A stretch of 64,000 nucleotides of DNA from Syngnathus acus (GCF_901709675.1 NC_051095.1:4961956-5025955); one strand, 5' to 3'; numbered from the stretch's first letter, positions 41,101-56,100 are shown. The notes: a model not told the origin generated them from the letters alone. Program-made: numbers and translations.

Positions 41101-44100
41101 GCGGCAGTACGCTTGTTAATTACGCGCCGGCGACATGTTTACTAGGCCTCGCCTCTCTTGTTTGCGCTGTACCGCGCCTTCTATAACCAGAATAAGGTGG
41201 CCCAGTTAAGCATGGTGATGACTGGGACTCGTTATCGATCCCCTTTTTAGAAACGGACGTCCTTTGTCTGCCTCTTTGGTGTGCTTATCTCGCCCACAGA
41301 TTCTTACAGATTAGCGTTAGCGCCTAAAGCATTTTTACGTAACTGCGAGGGAGCTGGTGCCGAACAGAGAGGCTTACAAAAGTCGCAAGTGGAAGGCATA
41401 GATTTGAGCGAATTGTTAAGTCTCAATGTCCTATGTTACAGTAATAAATAGACGCCATCCTCCCTCAAGTAGATTTCATTATCGGTATTCATGATGATCA
41501 ATGTTCTGGGTTGCCTTGTATAATTGATGGTTAATTGTGTGTATAGAATTGGAAGTTGCACGGATGAGCACCGACGGGAATTTGCCTGACCTGAAATTCC
41601 CCCAAACGGGCGGACAGGGCAGCTCCATCCAACTGTCGGCCAACACGCTAAAGCAGCATGGAAGAAACGGCAAGTACCTTTCGTCGGTTTTATCCTTTTT
41701 CGATTATATCCTGCCCTATCAAATTGTTTTCTTCTACTCTATTTTACTGAATTCTAATAGATGTTATCATGGCAAAGGATTTTTTCACTTGGGGACGTTG
41801 ATAGTTAGATCTGCAGAGCCATGATAGCCAGCACGGACAGAAGAAAAGGGTTCAAAGATTGACCCTTGAGGAACCCCACTTGCCATTAAGGTTGTGAAGG
41901 GCACATATAGTTTACACATAGAAAAATAAACTTTACACTCATAATACTTTGAGCAACTACATTTATAAATAGCGTGGCATAGCAGCAGACCAACACAATC
42001 TTTCCTTTTAGTCACCTTTGTTGTCCGGTAATTATACAGAACGTACACGGAGGCAGAGCACTGAACACATGTGGTTCACCTGCCTCTAATGGTGTTTAAA
42101 TGAGGTGCTTACATACAGCAAGAACAATGGCATTTTTAGAATTCATTCAATGCAAATGCGGTCGCCACTCAGCGGGATGGAAAAAAAAAAAAAAAAGCCC
42201 GCGTCTGTAGCCGTCGTTCTCGCGGGCCGGCGGGATATATTTCCTGCCGCCATCCAGTGTTATATGACCTAAATTGTTTTCCTTTCATCTAGCCGAGCGA
42301 TCGAAGTCACGGCGGGGGGTAACTTTGCCGTTGAAAAGTGAGACGTAGGAAGGAGGTGGAGAGTGAATATGAATGAGCACGGGAAGCGATGATCAACAAG
42401 GAAAATGTCTCTCTTTGTCATCTGAGCCAATGTATGAGTGGCCGTCGCAACGTGCAATTTTCAGCAATTGTTTGTTGATGCGAGAATGTTTTCCATTTTT
42501 TTTTTTTTTGTCGCCACAGAATTGCTTCGGTTCCCCTGGTCTTATTGTGAGCAGTTTAACCATACATCTCTTTCAATTCTGGTGTTAACAAAGCTTCCTT
42601 TCAGGGATACGAATGGGAATCATGACGAGCTCATGGGTCGCGCTATCGGTTGTCTGGGGATTGCGATTCAAATTCTACTTTGCAAATGGTGGAGGACAAA
42701 AAATGTATCTTTGTCCTACAGTATGTTTTTTTATCTCGCTAACATTCTATTATGGCGCGACCGCAGCTGGGATACGGTGGCGCCAAGACCTCGCTAATTG
42801 GCGGCGTTGAGTTTTAGAAAACGTCTGCTTTATTCCCAAAGTGTGGTGCGTAATTGTCGCGATTGTTCTCGGCCTCCCTCACAGGCGAGATCCGCATCGC
42901 TTTCGTGCTCTACAAGCACATCGGCGTGTACTTGTCCACGGAGAACGCCAGCATGAAGTTGGGCAGCGACGCCATGGCGACCAATTATTCTGTCATCGTC
43001 AACTCCCCGGTGATCACGGCTACCATCAACAAGGACGCCAATAAAGTCTACCTCTCCGACCCGGTCATCTTTACCATAAGACACCTGCAGGTATACAAAA
43101 AGAAAGAGAACTTGTCATAAAGAGCGTTCAAAACAAAACATCATTCATTGTCCACTCTGACTCCCACAGCAATCTGAGGAGAACTTTAACCCCAACTGTT
43201 CATTCTGGAGCTACTCCAAGCGAACCATGACCGGCTACTGGTCAACGCAGGACTGTCGCTTGCTAGGCAACAACAGGACGCACACCACCTGCTCCTGCAC
43301 CCATCTCACTAACTTCGCCGTCCTCATGGCCCACGTGGATGTTAAGGTAGGACGCTGGTAAAACCTGTTCGGGCTTTGGATTTCATTCATGACATCACAA
43401 AAGATTGGAAACCAAACAACCTACATCGGGGCTCATTTTAATCATAATGTCGGGATAAACCAAAGTGTGGCACGATGAAAAAGAAATCATCTTTTATTTC
43501 ATCTCTCAGCATGAAGCCCAACGCGTAACTCCACTTGTACGGACTTGAAATACAGCCAGGTGTCATGTGACCCGAGCTACCGATTTATGACGGTCGGAAC
43601 AGCTGTCGGGATGGCATCCGTGTCCCGTACCGTCATTGCCCACCTTTTGCCGTCCTCACCCTCTTGTCATCGGCGCCTCCAATGTACGCGCAAACAAAGG
43701 CAACCTTGACTGTCCTTTGGCGTCGCCGCTTCGCTTCGCCGCCGCCGCGGTGGAGGTACTCGGGCGACGACATTGATGGATGCTCCCCAAATATCACCCT
43801 CTCCATCATCCGCTGGGATGTGCCACTGATTTAGACTTACTGGTTCGTCGAGAACAGTGGCACTTTGTGGTAGCTCTATGCCCACCCCCCCCTCGGGCTT
43901 CATCCTGCCTACTCTATATTTCTTGAGAGTCAATTTCAAAGAGCTGCTGTCACAAATGGTCACAAATGGAGCATTTGAATTTCAAAAGTAGCCGTATTAG
44001 AAGGCTTTTAAAGAAGGTTGTTCAGAGCGGCGCCGAGTGGGAAAAGGAAGCTTCTGCTGTTTGACATTGATAGCGATTTTCCCTAAAATAGTCTATAGGC

Positions 44101-47100
44101 CAATGACACCACCCATGATTGATTTGAATCGGAACCAAGGAAACTTATTTACTCGAGTATGTGAGTCGGCCACTGAAATGTAAACGCCACCCTGCAAGAG
44201 ACAATCACAATCAGTATACTTCCTCAAATAGTGTCTGTTCCTCAAATAGACACCAAATAGTCGTTGAAAAATAAATGGCGCCCTCCAATAGACACTGCCC
44301 AGGTTATATTTGCGGTTTGATAAAAAGAGGGCTGTTCAAAGCAGTGCCTGAAAACTTCCACCGCACGGTTTGCTGTTTGACATTCACCGAATGCCCGTGG
44401 AGCACTTCGAGAAATGTGCAATGTTAAAAAGCTCTAAATCCCACGGCCAAATGTGATTATTTATCACCAATTTCAAACATCTCGTCGCGCTCGCGTCCCG
44501 AGGCTCGGCGACGGGACGTCTCAAGGTTATCGCCGTCGGCGTCACATCAAAAGCACTCGCGTCGCACATGTCGAAATCGGATCATTCCGAACAGAAGAGA
44601 CATATAATCTAGACGACACAGATATGTTTACACGGGATTTGTTTACACAGCCATGAGGGATATGCTTCAACAATTTAGGAAAAATGTTTTTTGAAGGTCA
44701 CCTGAAAACGGCCACTAAAATGGCTGACTTTCTGTGCCTTTGTGTTCGCGCTTTCTTAAGACAGCCAAATTATACATTGCTAAGACAAACTGGATTTCAT
44801 TTTTTTTTTTTTGGAAAGGGGGGCACGTTATTTCCAGATGATGCTACTTAGCCAAAATGGCTACTTCAAACCAAAATAGCTGACTTCCTTACCTACCAGA
44901 GAATCAGAATTGCCTTTATTGTTGTTGTACACAGTACATCGATATTTGAGCGCTGAAATTTGAAATGAAATATAAAAAGGATATAAAATACATATATCCT
45001 TTTTGGAACAGGTTGCACGTTATTTCCAGATGACGCTACTTAGCCAAAATGGCTACTTCAAACCAAAATGGCCGACTTCCTTACCTACCAAATATCTTGT
45101 TGCCGTCTAATTGGCATATTGGCGTATTTCTTTTCGGGGCTATCCTGTTAAAATGGCAACTGTTTTGTATCTTTTCCCGGATGTGTTTTTGAGACTTTTT
45201 CCTCCTGACATGCCGACTGAATCCCAAATGCTTCGTGTTGTACATACCGTATATGTTTCCTAAAGTAGCTTTGGGGCCTGTGTCACACAGTGAGCCGACG
45301 CCAGAAAATGACAGCCGCCCGCCTCCAACACCTTCTATGTACTCGCATCATGGAGGCTTTTTTTTTTTTTTTTTTTTTGCGTGAGGTGAGCTGCAGATTG
45401 CATCATTTGGCAACCCGCCTTGGCTGAGCCCCCACCTCAACCCCCTTCTCCCTCCCTCCCAGCAGAGGCATTGTGGCTCGCGGCCATCATCCACCACCAA
45501 GAATAAAGAAATCGTTTCACAGTAAATCCATCACTGAGGTGTAGATACACTCGCTGCCCTTCACTGTGTTTCAGCATCAGCCTTTCTCCCGTGCATTCTT
45601 TTTTTTTTTTTTTTTTTCGATTGAAGGTGAGAGTGTGATGGATAGAGCTTGTACAGCTCACTAGGCCCGGGGACCTCGGGGTCCTCGCTCTCACGATGCT
45701 ATGAAGCTAACGTCGCCCGACGCATCAGCCTTGCACCTGCCAAGCATGGCGGCATAACTTTCCGCTGCAAGCCAGTGTGTTAGAGCGAGGCATCAAACTT
45801 TGCCACGATAGTCTCAGCGACGTAGTTTAGATTGCAATTTTAGAGACAGAATCTTGAGTAGTAGTTTGCTTTTGTACGCTTCGCTTTTGAAGACTTTCTT
45901 TTTTTTCTTAAATCAATGCCCAGCAGCCTGAAAAAGAGGACTCACCCTCTGGGAAATTAAGGCGCCTCAAAAGCTGACCCAAGTATTTGGAGGCAGTAAT
46001 TATGTTTAGTTAATAAATCAAGATGTCACTCCCTTAAGCTTCATACATGGGGAACAAGATTTTTAAAAATATTTTAGTCTTTGTCATTAGCATCGTGACG
46101 GCGAGTCGTTAGCTAACGACGGAGCATCCAGACGGGAAATCCTCAGGTAATCCGCCTCGAGGCTGGAAAAATATTTTTCCGGGATTTATGTACGGAAATA
46201 TATATTATCTGCCTCTGCGCCCAAATTTATCGGGGTACTTTTTCATTTCACATACTATATTTGCAAGTTGAGTTAATAAAGAGATAAACAACCTTTCTGA
46301 CACCGTTGGAGCATTAATCACACCCCGGGTCGCATCGACCGGGGAACATTTTTGCTTTTCGGGAGAAACATCATAACAGGAAGTGTTTTTTTTTTCTTTT
46401 TTTTTTATGCCAGAACACAGACCCAGTTCATGACATACTTCTGGATGTCATCACTTGGGTTGGCATCCTCCTTTCGCTGGTGTGCCTGCTGGTCAGCCTC
46501 TTCACCTTCTGCTTCTTCCGTGGCCTCCAGAGCGACCGCAACACCATCCACAAGAACTTGTGCCTCTGCCTTTTCATCGCAGAGTCACTCTTCCTCATTG
46601 GGATCAATCGGGCCGACCAGCCGGTAAGACTCCACTTCCTTCTAATATTATAATATATTATATATATTGTAATATTATTCATCCTGTAATAATGAATAAA
46701 TTAAATTACATATACTATCTGGAATTGAATGTAAAATTATACATTACCAATAAATGCAATAATTATAATAATATAATAATAATAATGTTTTTACTCTTTA
46801 ACTTTTTATATTATTCCTAATGTCAATGTTGCCTCAACAACCATTTTGACATCATTAAATATAAATATTTTAAAATTTTATTTACATTACAAAATCATGA
46901 TAACACTTGTTTTTTTCATTTGTAAAAAATAATACAAATATTTTTGGGTATAATCGGCTAGATTTTTGCCTCATTTCAGTGCGGCTATGAATGCCTTAAG
47001 GACGTATCCTGTGCATTCATTCAAATGCTTTTTGCCTTCCATAAGATTTTATGGGTGCGATTCATGGCTCTCTCACGGAGCACAATTAATGTCCACTCAA

Positions 47101-50100
47101 GCCTTCACACGTTTAATTGAATCAATTTCAGGGACAAAATAAGCTAGTAATGTTCAACTGCGCACATAATTAGTCAACGCTGTGTACGCACTATATAATG
47201 TTAGAGAAGAAGGTGACCATTTAAACATTTCACCTTAACGCGGCGGCAGCTCATGCATTTGCCACCTGAGTATTCCGCCGCAATTCTACGTTTCTCCCAA
47301 ATTGCTTTACCAATTGACCCCTAACCTCCCTCCCCTTCAGATTGCGTGCGCCGTCTTTGCCGCCCTGCTGCACTTCTTCTTCCTGGCGGCATTCACGTGG
47401 ATGTTCCTGGAGGGCGTGCAGCTTTACATCCTGCTGGTGGAAGTGTTTGAGAGCGAGCACTCGCGTCGACGTTACTTCTACCTGGTGGGCTACGGGGTCC
47501 CGGCGCTCGTCGTGGCCGTCTCGGCCGCGGTGGACTACCGAAGTTACGGCACGGACAGAGCGTGAGTATCGGTGTAGAACATCGAAAATTGATACCTGAC
47601 TCAAATATGTGAACAAAATACCCAATTTCTCATGGAATAGGCCAAATGTTTCATCCAAATAACTAAATCGCATTCTCGCTTATGGGAAATCCTTTAATTG
47701 GTTCTGCACCCCATTTAGTTGACAGGTGTGTCAGTTATTTAGGAAAAATAAAAAAAGAATTTCCCTCAAATAATTGACACCATATCCCAGTTACTCTCTA
47801 GCTGTGTTATCCCTCTCAAATAGATAATTGCCACCCTCAAATAAATCCCTCTCTTAACCTCTTAACCCAATGTTCTTTCATTAACCCTATGGTAGCATTA
47901 TTTGCTATGTCCATCAAATAATTTCCTTTTTGCGATTAGCCTCCTTTTATTAATTATTATGAGACATACCAACCAATTTCCCATGATAAGTAGCATGCAG
48001 TTAGCGTCACGCTAATGTCACACACAAGCTGGTACGTTTCGAGACGCGGAAAATCTCAGTCGGTGGTGATGGATGGCGGCGATTGCTTGCCACCCTTACG
48101 TGAATAATTAACGCCCGCCACCGGTGGAACAATTACACCGGGCTCTTGAAGGATGAGGGTAGCTTTTGAATGACTTGTTACCTTCAATAAAGAATAGTCG
48201 CCTCTCTTCAGATGTGGAAATCTCGAGTAGAAAGCCCGCTTCCCCTCGAGCAGGAGCAGGCAGTTTTGAGCTGCCCACGTTTTTCTCGCCGGTTCCTCAA
48301 GAGGGATACGCGTTGGAGAAAAGTAACACGGGGGTGAGAAACTTGGGAGAGAACTTGATGCTCTCCAAAAGTCAAAGACACACCGGTGGAGACTGAAGAC
48401 ACGCCTGCAGCTCCGGCCGCCCACCGAGTCGTTAAATCTGTCTGCCATCTGAGGAAGGAGGCAAAAATGAACAACCCAACCTTGCGCGTGATATATAACG
48501 GAAGGTGCAGGCGGTGGCAAGCTTTGAAGAGCTGCCAGCGCGTCTTTTTGTTTTGCGCCTTTTCCCTCTTCGTTACGCCGTCCGTGTGTGTTTTTCTCCC
48601 AGCCCTCGTCTCAGGGAAAGGCATCAAGCCCTGTCACTTCTGATAAAGTAGTCGCTCTCGTTTTCAAAGCGCCGTCGAGCCTTTAGGAGACAAAACGTTG
48701 AGCCGGCGTAAACACGTTGTTTGCACCGTTCTCAATTCCGTCGGCTGTTTTCTCGTGGAAATCGGAGACGCCTCCTCCGTGGGAACAGAGCCAAAATGGG
48801 TGGTCTATTTTATCGACTCGACTTAGATGTGTTTGGTTGCCCGAACAGATTTTCTTTCCAGACCATCACATTTTTTATTTGTGGACAAGTCAGTCAGAGT
48901 GAGCTTCACTGTCAGTGAGCACAGCTACTAACACGTAAGACTCATTTCCAGAAAAAGTCTCTTGACCGAGCGGAGTCATACCAATTGGTCGGCCCACCTT
49001 TCTGGGTTAATTTGCCGTAAAACTTGCCTCAGCCTCTAAAATCAGATGTCACATTGTAAACGTTCCAGAACCGTCTCTGAAATCTAGAGAAACCATCGCA
49101 GGAAGTTCGAAGATCAGTTGTGCTTGACTAGTGCCGTTTACGAATTTGACTTTGCCCACCGTGACCTTGTACAAATTCAGTCTGTCGAGACCAACAAAGA
49201 CATTTTAAGATGATTTGTGTCTGGCAAAATGCTGATGACCTTGAACTCATCTCCAGAAGGGCACATAAGCTTTCCCAACCACGAGCACTCTCAGTGACCG
49301 CAACCATAAACATTACGGTTCATTTCCAAACCGAGGATGTTGACTATTCCCTTGGGGAAGTGCGAAGAAAGTAATTTTTGATTCACCCAAAAAAAAAAAA
49401 AAATGGAGATGTCTATCAGCAGCAAGCAGCGGAGATTAGACAATTAATAATTCAACCACAAGCCATGAGTCACATTCCATCTTCCGTCAGCTTGCTGCTT
49501 CCCTTTCTCACTCTTCCTGTTCTTCTTCTTGTTTCGTCTCGTTATGAGGTCAGAGGGACACGCGGTTTCATTATTGTCGTGATTGCGGCGCCCCCCGCGC
49601 AGTCGTCAAAGCTTGTAAGACGCTTTGTCGCCAAGCTTTAACGGGCGGGGCTTGCGGGTCCGGGTCGAGGTCGAAACAATTCCTTTGGAGTGATACAGTC
49701 GGGATTCAATTTGCAACTAATTGAATCGTCCATAAATTATCATCTGTGACGCTAATTTTCTACCTTAACCCGGCAAATTGAAAGCAAATCGGGCTGAGCT
49801 CTGGTCTTCATCAGCCTTTATGTTGGTCCATTGGCCATTTTTTCGCTTTGTCGGACAATTCAATAAACCTTAGTGGCTGCTAGAGAGGCAAACTGTACAC
49901 CAGGGATCCTTCAACTTTTTTTAAATAAGAGACATTTGTCCAAATTTACATTTCACATTATCACATTTTTTTCATCCAATATGTTTACCCGCTCAACATG
50001 TAGCACATAGCAGTTAGCATATAGCAAGTAGTTGTTAGCATGTAGCATATAGTATGTTTCCTAAATACAAGGTGAACCTTCCTGATGTTCATTTTCTTGG

Positions 50101-53100
50101 TGACCCCAGTGAAATATTATATAGATAAGCATTCTTTTTTAATTGATTTTTTTTTTCACAGACGGAGGTCTGAGAATCTCGGTTCGAGAATCACTTACGT
50201 ACACCATTGCTAACATCCTTGTCCACGCTTGTCATTGCAGTTGCTGGCTTCGCCTTGACACCTACTTCATTTGGAGTTTCATCGGACCGGCAACCTTGAT
50301 AATTATGGTAAGTGCGACCCGCCCCCAACCTTGTGTTCATTAACCCTACTTAGCCCGCGGGTCGCCGCATAAACGGCCCGCACAGATCCTTTTCTTTGCC
50401 CTCTCTGCCCTGTCGAACGCAGACCCCACCGGCGGGCTCATGGCCGTCAAGGAAAACCAATGAGGGGCACGGTGAATTTATTGCAATTTGTCACCCCGTC
50501 GCAGTTGCCGGCGGAGACCAATCGTAGGCAGAAGGCAGGGAAGGAGAGCGAACTGTGTTACAGTAATCCACACTGTGATTATGATTGATCCTCCTTCCCT
50601 TACTTCGCTACCTTCTTTTTTTGTTGTCATCCTGTTTCCTTGCTCGGCGGGCACGCACGGAGAAGGCCAATTGTGCCAAGATAACAACACAATGGCTCCT
50701 ATTTTTCCAGTTTTCTGAAGATCTTTTATTGATCGGGCAGCTTTAAAACAGTAGCTGTGGCTCAATTCCAGCCGGGTCACGGCAATGCTTTAAAATGGAA
50801 TCACCGGCGAGAGGAGTCCTGGGATCTAATCCTCATTTTGAATCCATTGATCAGTAAGAACTACTCCTAAATCTTGATTTTACGCAGAATTCGGGAATTG
50901 CGTTAACCCCGAAAGCGTCTTGTATAGAAAGGCTTGTTTTATTTTAGAAAAGCATGTTGTTGGGTGGCCGAAGCAGGTTTTTTGACTTCCCCTTTCTGAA
51001 TCAAAAACAATCCCAGCTGTCCCTAACACTGTAATAAAGAACTAAAAGCCCGACTTCTTTTTATCAAACACCTTTAAATTAGTCACGGGAATCCATCAAA
51101 CTACTAGCGCTAAAGTTTACGCGCTAGTCATTTAGCCTCGGTCCTTATATCGTCCATTTAAAATATTACTTGAAAATGTATTTACGGCAAAAGAAATTGG
51201 GTCCATGGCCAAACTGCGTTAGTCAGGAAGTCGCGTGGAATCGAAGGGTGTAAAATCGAGGTTCAGGTGTATGTGAAAGGTGGGCTACAAATCTGAAGCC
51301 ATTTTATTCTGTTAGCGGCAACAGCTAGCCATACCCTAAAAACAATTATTTTTCACCATGTTCCTGCAAAGGTTATTCATTGGTTGGATTGATAATAGAC
51401 AAGCGGTGATTTCAAGATTATTCATGGCCATGCGGATTAACAAACATGTCAGAAAACATCCTGGCTTCATCCCACTTGGATGATCTACAGCAGCAATCTT
51501 CCTGCCCGGCTTCCTGCCACTCGCTAAATCCTGACATGCACGACGCGGCGCTCGTCACGCTCCACTTTTGGGAATCGCGCGACAACAGCAAAGCATAGAT
51601 CCCGGCGGTTGCCTCGTGTCGTGATGCATTCCTTTCTCTCGTCAATGTAGCAAGGAGAATATCAATGTTGGTGTGCTGGAGCACAAATCCAATTAAAATA
51701 GCTCGAGGTGCTCCTAAAATGGGCTCAGGGATCCTTAGAAATTAGCTCAACATGGGTGATTTTTTTTTGGTTGCTTTCAAGAGGTTTTGGCTTTGTTGAA
51801 TGAATAATGTTCCAATTTGTCACCTCTGTTCTAAAAAAAATTGCCTAAATTTGCAAACCGAGATGTCCCATTGAATCGGATATTTGTTCTGTCTCTTTTC
51901 AATTTGCAATCAAAAGGTAAAACGTGACTGATGATTTGGTCATTTATTTTTCGTTAATCTGTTTTCCTGGAAAAAAAAAATCTGGAAAATTGAAAGAATG
52001 AGTGACAGATTGAAACCCATAGAAAATGCTATTTTGAAACCATGAATAAATACGGTGGATCCTCTGTTTTAGTCATTAATCCATTTCAGAAAATATGACA
52101 TATACATTCTAGAAACATTTATAGACGATAGCGACATACAAAACTGTATATAAATAATCAAATCCGTATTGTGCAAGCTTTTATTGGTCAAACTTCAAAA
52201 CAAAAAAAATCTCAAAATCCTGATTTAATAACCTGCCAAAAACCTGACATGAGAGAAAAACTTTTTTATTTATTTAATGCTTTCAAGGTTTATATTCTAA
52301 ACGTAACTCCTTCCCCTTTTACCATTTTCCAGCTTGGTGCTTCACTCATAAAATGATAAGTGTGTCCAATTTTGTACATCCTTTCTCTTGGAAGTCCACA
52401 CGCTGCATTAAAAATTAATTCAATAGAATATAATTCATATTTGATGTGAATATTTCAAGCCGGCGCAAGTATTCAGTGGAAAACAAAAAATATCGAATTT
52501 TTACTTTCCAGGCATTTTAGGGCAAATGAGTTTGGATTTGCTTGTGTGGACTTTTGCCAATTTCCAGAAAGGAAGAAGTTTTTATTTTTAAATGCGTCAC
52601 TCTGTTGTTCTTTTTTTTCTGGGGTGACTAAGATGAGAGGCATATGAATAAGTCAGGTGGAAGGGCTCGCTCCTACAAGTACGCATCTGTCATCCTTGGC
52701 CGCGTTCGTCTGTGAGGGGGGGGGGGGGGGGGGGGGATGCTGGGGCTTGCGCTTGTACCATCATGGAGGTTTCGTAGGATTTTGCGCTCTGTTTGGCAAA
52801 GTGAGGGGCAGGCGGACTTTACGCTCCAAAGTGGTCCGATTTGAAATGAAGAGATGCGTCTCGGCTTCTTTCCCGCAGCTCAACGTGATCTTCCTGGGCA
52901 TTGCGCTCTACAAGATGTTCCATCACACGGCCATCCTCAAGCCCGATTCCGGTTGCCTGGACAACATCAAGTAAGAGCACTCGGCTTGCACTTAGCGTCC
53001 ATGCCTACCTATTTTCATGCCGTGCGCTTTGAAACGGCACTAAGGGAGCTGCCTTTTTATACCCTTATGTTTAATGAAGCCTCGCCGAAGCGAGGCGTGT

Positions 53101-56100
53101 TCTTTGCTTATGATCATTTCTAGGAAAAACGATCAAATTGCCAATTTATGACGCTGTCATTGATCCAAATGGCGCCACACCAGCCATCCACATCAAAGCG
53201 CCCTTGACCAAAAAAAAAAAAAAAAAAGCCTGCAAAGCTTTACAAAAGCCACCCACTGTAACGACATCGGCTTTTGTAACGAGACATGAGTCATGTCATA
53301 AAAGCACAAATGAGTGGACAAAGTTGTGTTAATACGGGGAAGTAAATTTTACCGGCCCGCCATTGGCTAATTCAAAAGAGTCGTCAACAGTCCGTCATTG
53401 TGTTTTTTTTGCTGCGCTTCCGTCGTGGCTAATTGACACCCTGTCGCCACTATTTGTAGACCGTCAGTAAAAAAAAGTATAAAAAAAAATGCTTTTAGCA
53501 TTTGGCCTACAAGTGCATTCAAACATATTATAAATGTATTTGAACAAGTTTTAACGGACTGCCCACCTCTGGCAATTTGCATAAATGAACCTGACCTTAT
53601 TTTCACTTGTTAACATCTAAAACATTTCTAAACTTTCAATCTTGAAGCGACACACTGTGTACTGCTCCCATAGAGCGAGGCAGGAGGCGGAGTTTTATGA
53701 CACTTACCATCTAGCATTCAACATTTAATAGACTCGTCATGCATTTTTTTAAATTTTTAAATTTAATTTTGTGGCATTGTCTATATATTTTTTTTATCCT
53801 GTTTTTCAAAGAATATTTTTGTCCCACAAAATATTATTCTTTAAAAACATATATATAATAATTTTTAATTATTAAGTTTAATTTTGTGGCATAGTCTATA
53901 CTTTTTCTTTTCCTGTTTTTCAAATTTTTTCCAAATTGTGGACGGACCGAGGCTCTGTCAGACAGTCGCTGCCCTTCCACATTGTCGCTTTCAAGATATT
54001 TTCAAAGGCGGAGCATTCCTCTGGTCCCCTCCAATGAGTCGTGTCACGTTCCCGCGGTTATGATTGATAACGCCGAGCTCCCCTAATGCGCCTTAAGCCA
54101 CGCTCCTAACGTGACTTCAAAACAGTCAGCCACGTTCCGCGTGACCGCCACAAAATTGGCAGCCCTCATTCATCTGACAGTTGTTTTTTTTATTTTTTAT
54201 TTTAAGGTAAAGCTCATTACTCAGAGAAATGACAGCAACGGTGGCGGCAATCTGTGCTTGTATTTCATCATGACCAAGTCAAGGTTGTTCCGCTTTACGT
54301 GTAAACATGAACGGCAGCTTATTTGTCGTCGGGACTTTGGGCTTGTTTTTATCTTTTTATTTGATTTGATGCGAGTAGGGATTTTGCTGTCACGCCAAGT
54401 TGTTGTCTCACAATGTCACCACGCTGCTTTGCGTCATTCTCTTGTGTTCTTCTTTTATCATTTTCACCTTGATTCTGTTTCTTTCCTCATTTTAGCCATC
54501 GTTATTACGACGGATGCGTTATTGTAGAGTTGCACTGGTAAGACGCCGTGTTTTTTTTCAGTGTAGATTACAGTGGCTGTTGTGTTTTTCACGTGATTTT
54601 GCCCTCCCTGACTTTCCCGGATTAGGTATTGGATGTTTTTGCTCCCAAGCTCCCCCAAAAGTTTTATTTTATTTTAATTTACATTACATAATAGAGTTAG
54701 TTTATTATTGTGGCTCAATAAGTTTACTTGTCTCCTGTTTTAATATTTTGTTCTGCTCAAATAAGTCAATTTGAACAAGTTTTTATTTTTCATGACTTTA
54801 TTGTTCTTGAATTAATTTTGCTGATCAAGCAATTTTAAAGAAAAATACGCACATTACTCGGTCTACTAATTGATGGGTCAAGGACCCCACCGTACCACAC
54901 CTGGAGGTGTTCCTAATATTCTGATTTGGTGGCTTTGATGAAAATGTTCTACAGGATATTTTTTTCACTGAATAATATTTTGTCTTGCAAATTGAAGCAC
55001 CTTTGAGTATTATGTCGTGCAGTTCAATATCAGTGTACATTTGAATACTTTTTTTTTTTGCATGATTCTTGCATACTCTCGAGGCCGGCGAAGCATTTAT
55101 CTTTGGCTCGCACGGGAAATGAGCCACACGATGTCGCAATGGTTGACACCTCTGCTCATTCGAGTGAATTTGCAGGAAATTGATAGCAATTTGGTGGCAC
55201 CAAATTGCCAATTTTTAGTGCTTCGGTTTGGTGATGAGCGCAATGAAACTTTTAGACTTATATTCTGGGTTGCCTTCTCTCGACTGCATTACGCTGAGAG
55301 TCGGTTCTCATTGACATTTTATACATGATGAATACAATTTTGAAATATTGGAATTAAATTAAATTTGACATTTTCTAAATTTCTGGATGCCATGTGCAAC
55401 TATTGAATGTTCCCGTACTTTTTGCACAACTGTTCTTTTGCTGAGGATCAAAATTCAGACATTGTGCATTCAGAAGTTTCCCAAAGTTCACCTGGAACAT
55501 TTATAGTGCATTTTAGGTTCATCCTGAGATTTCTCCCAAAAGCCCAATAACCCCAACTTTTATGTCCCGCAGAAGAATAGAAGTAGCGAAGATCTTTGAA
55601 ATTGTGGAAACAATCACATTATTTATTCATTTATTTATTTTTGTTGTCAGCCTTACATTTTCCCTTTTCTTTAGTTTGTTTGCATTTTTTGTGCAGGAGT
55701 CAGTATTCTTGATGACCTCTAGTTAGAGGACAGCGCTCTGCTTTTTTTGCCCACTCTTGGCTTCGTGCTTGCCTTGATGAAGTACCCGCTCCCGCCAGGT
55801 CATTAAGACAGCCCCGGGAAAATGATGTGGAATTCATAAATCACACATTTCACAGCACACCTGAGCCATTTATTAGTGCTTTAAACGCGAAGGTCTGCCA
55901 GTGTTTACGACGACGGCTGGATGTTCCTGTGAGCAGAGATAATGCCGGACGGTAAATCACAAATCAGTCCTTTTGTCCGAAACGACGGAAATGCCGCTCG
56001 TGATGTGTTTCGATCTCCGATGTCACAGCCCCCCCTCCTCCTCCTAATGTTTACCACATAATTTGGGGAATGCGTTTCTTCTTTATGTTCTCACTTTTTT

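Larger units (their letters stand above)
40080..41546. other. Intron 9
   Basis: 1,467 bp. It contains a hAT-like MITE (40231-40530) and an X-box-like motif at 40911-40925. No exon is seen. Confidence 0.8.

Noticed and set aside
41674-41675. GT four bases after the GC donor of exon 10
   Set aside because: Using it adds four bases and breaks the frame into the next GAIN exon; the GC site keeps frame and homology.
48056-48627. Open frames of about 140-154 codons on the minus strand in intron 14
   Set aside because: No conserved motif, no splice context, and two minus-strand frames overlap; taken as chance open reading frames.
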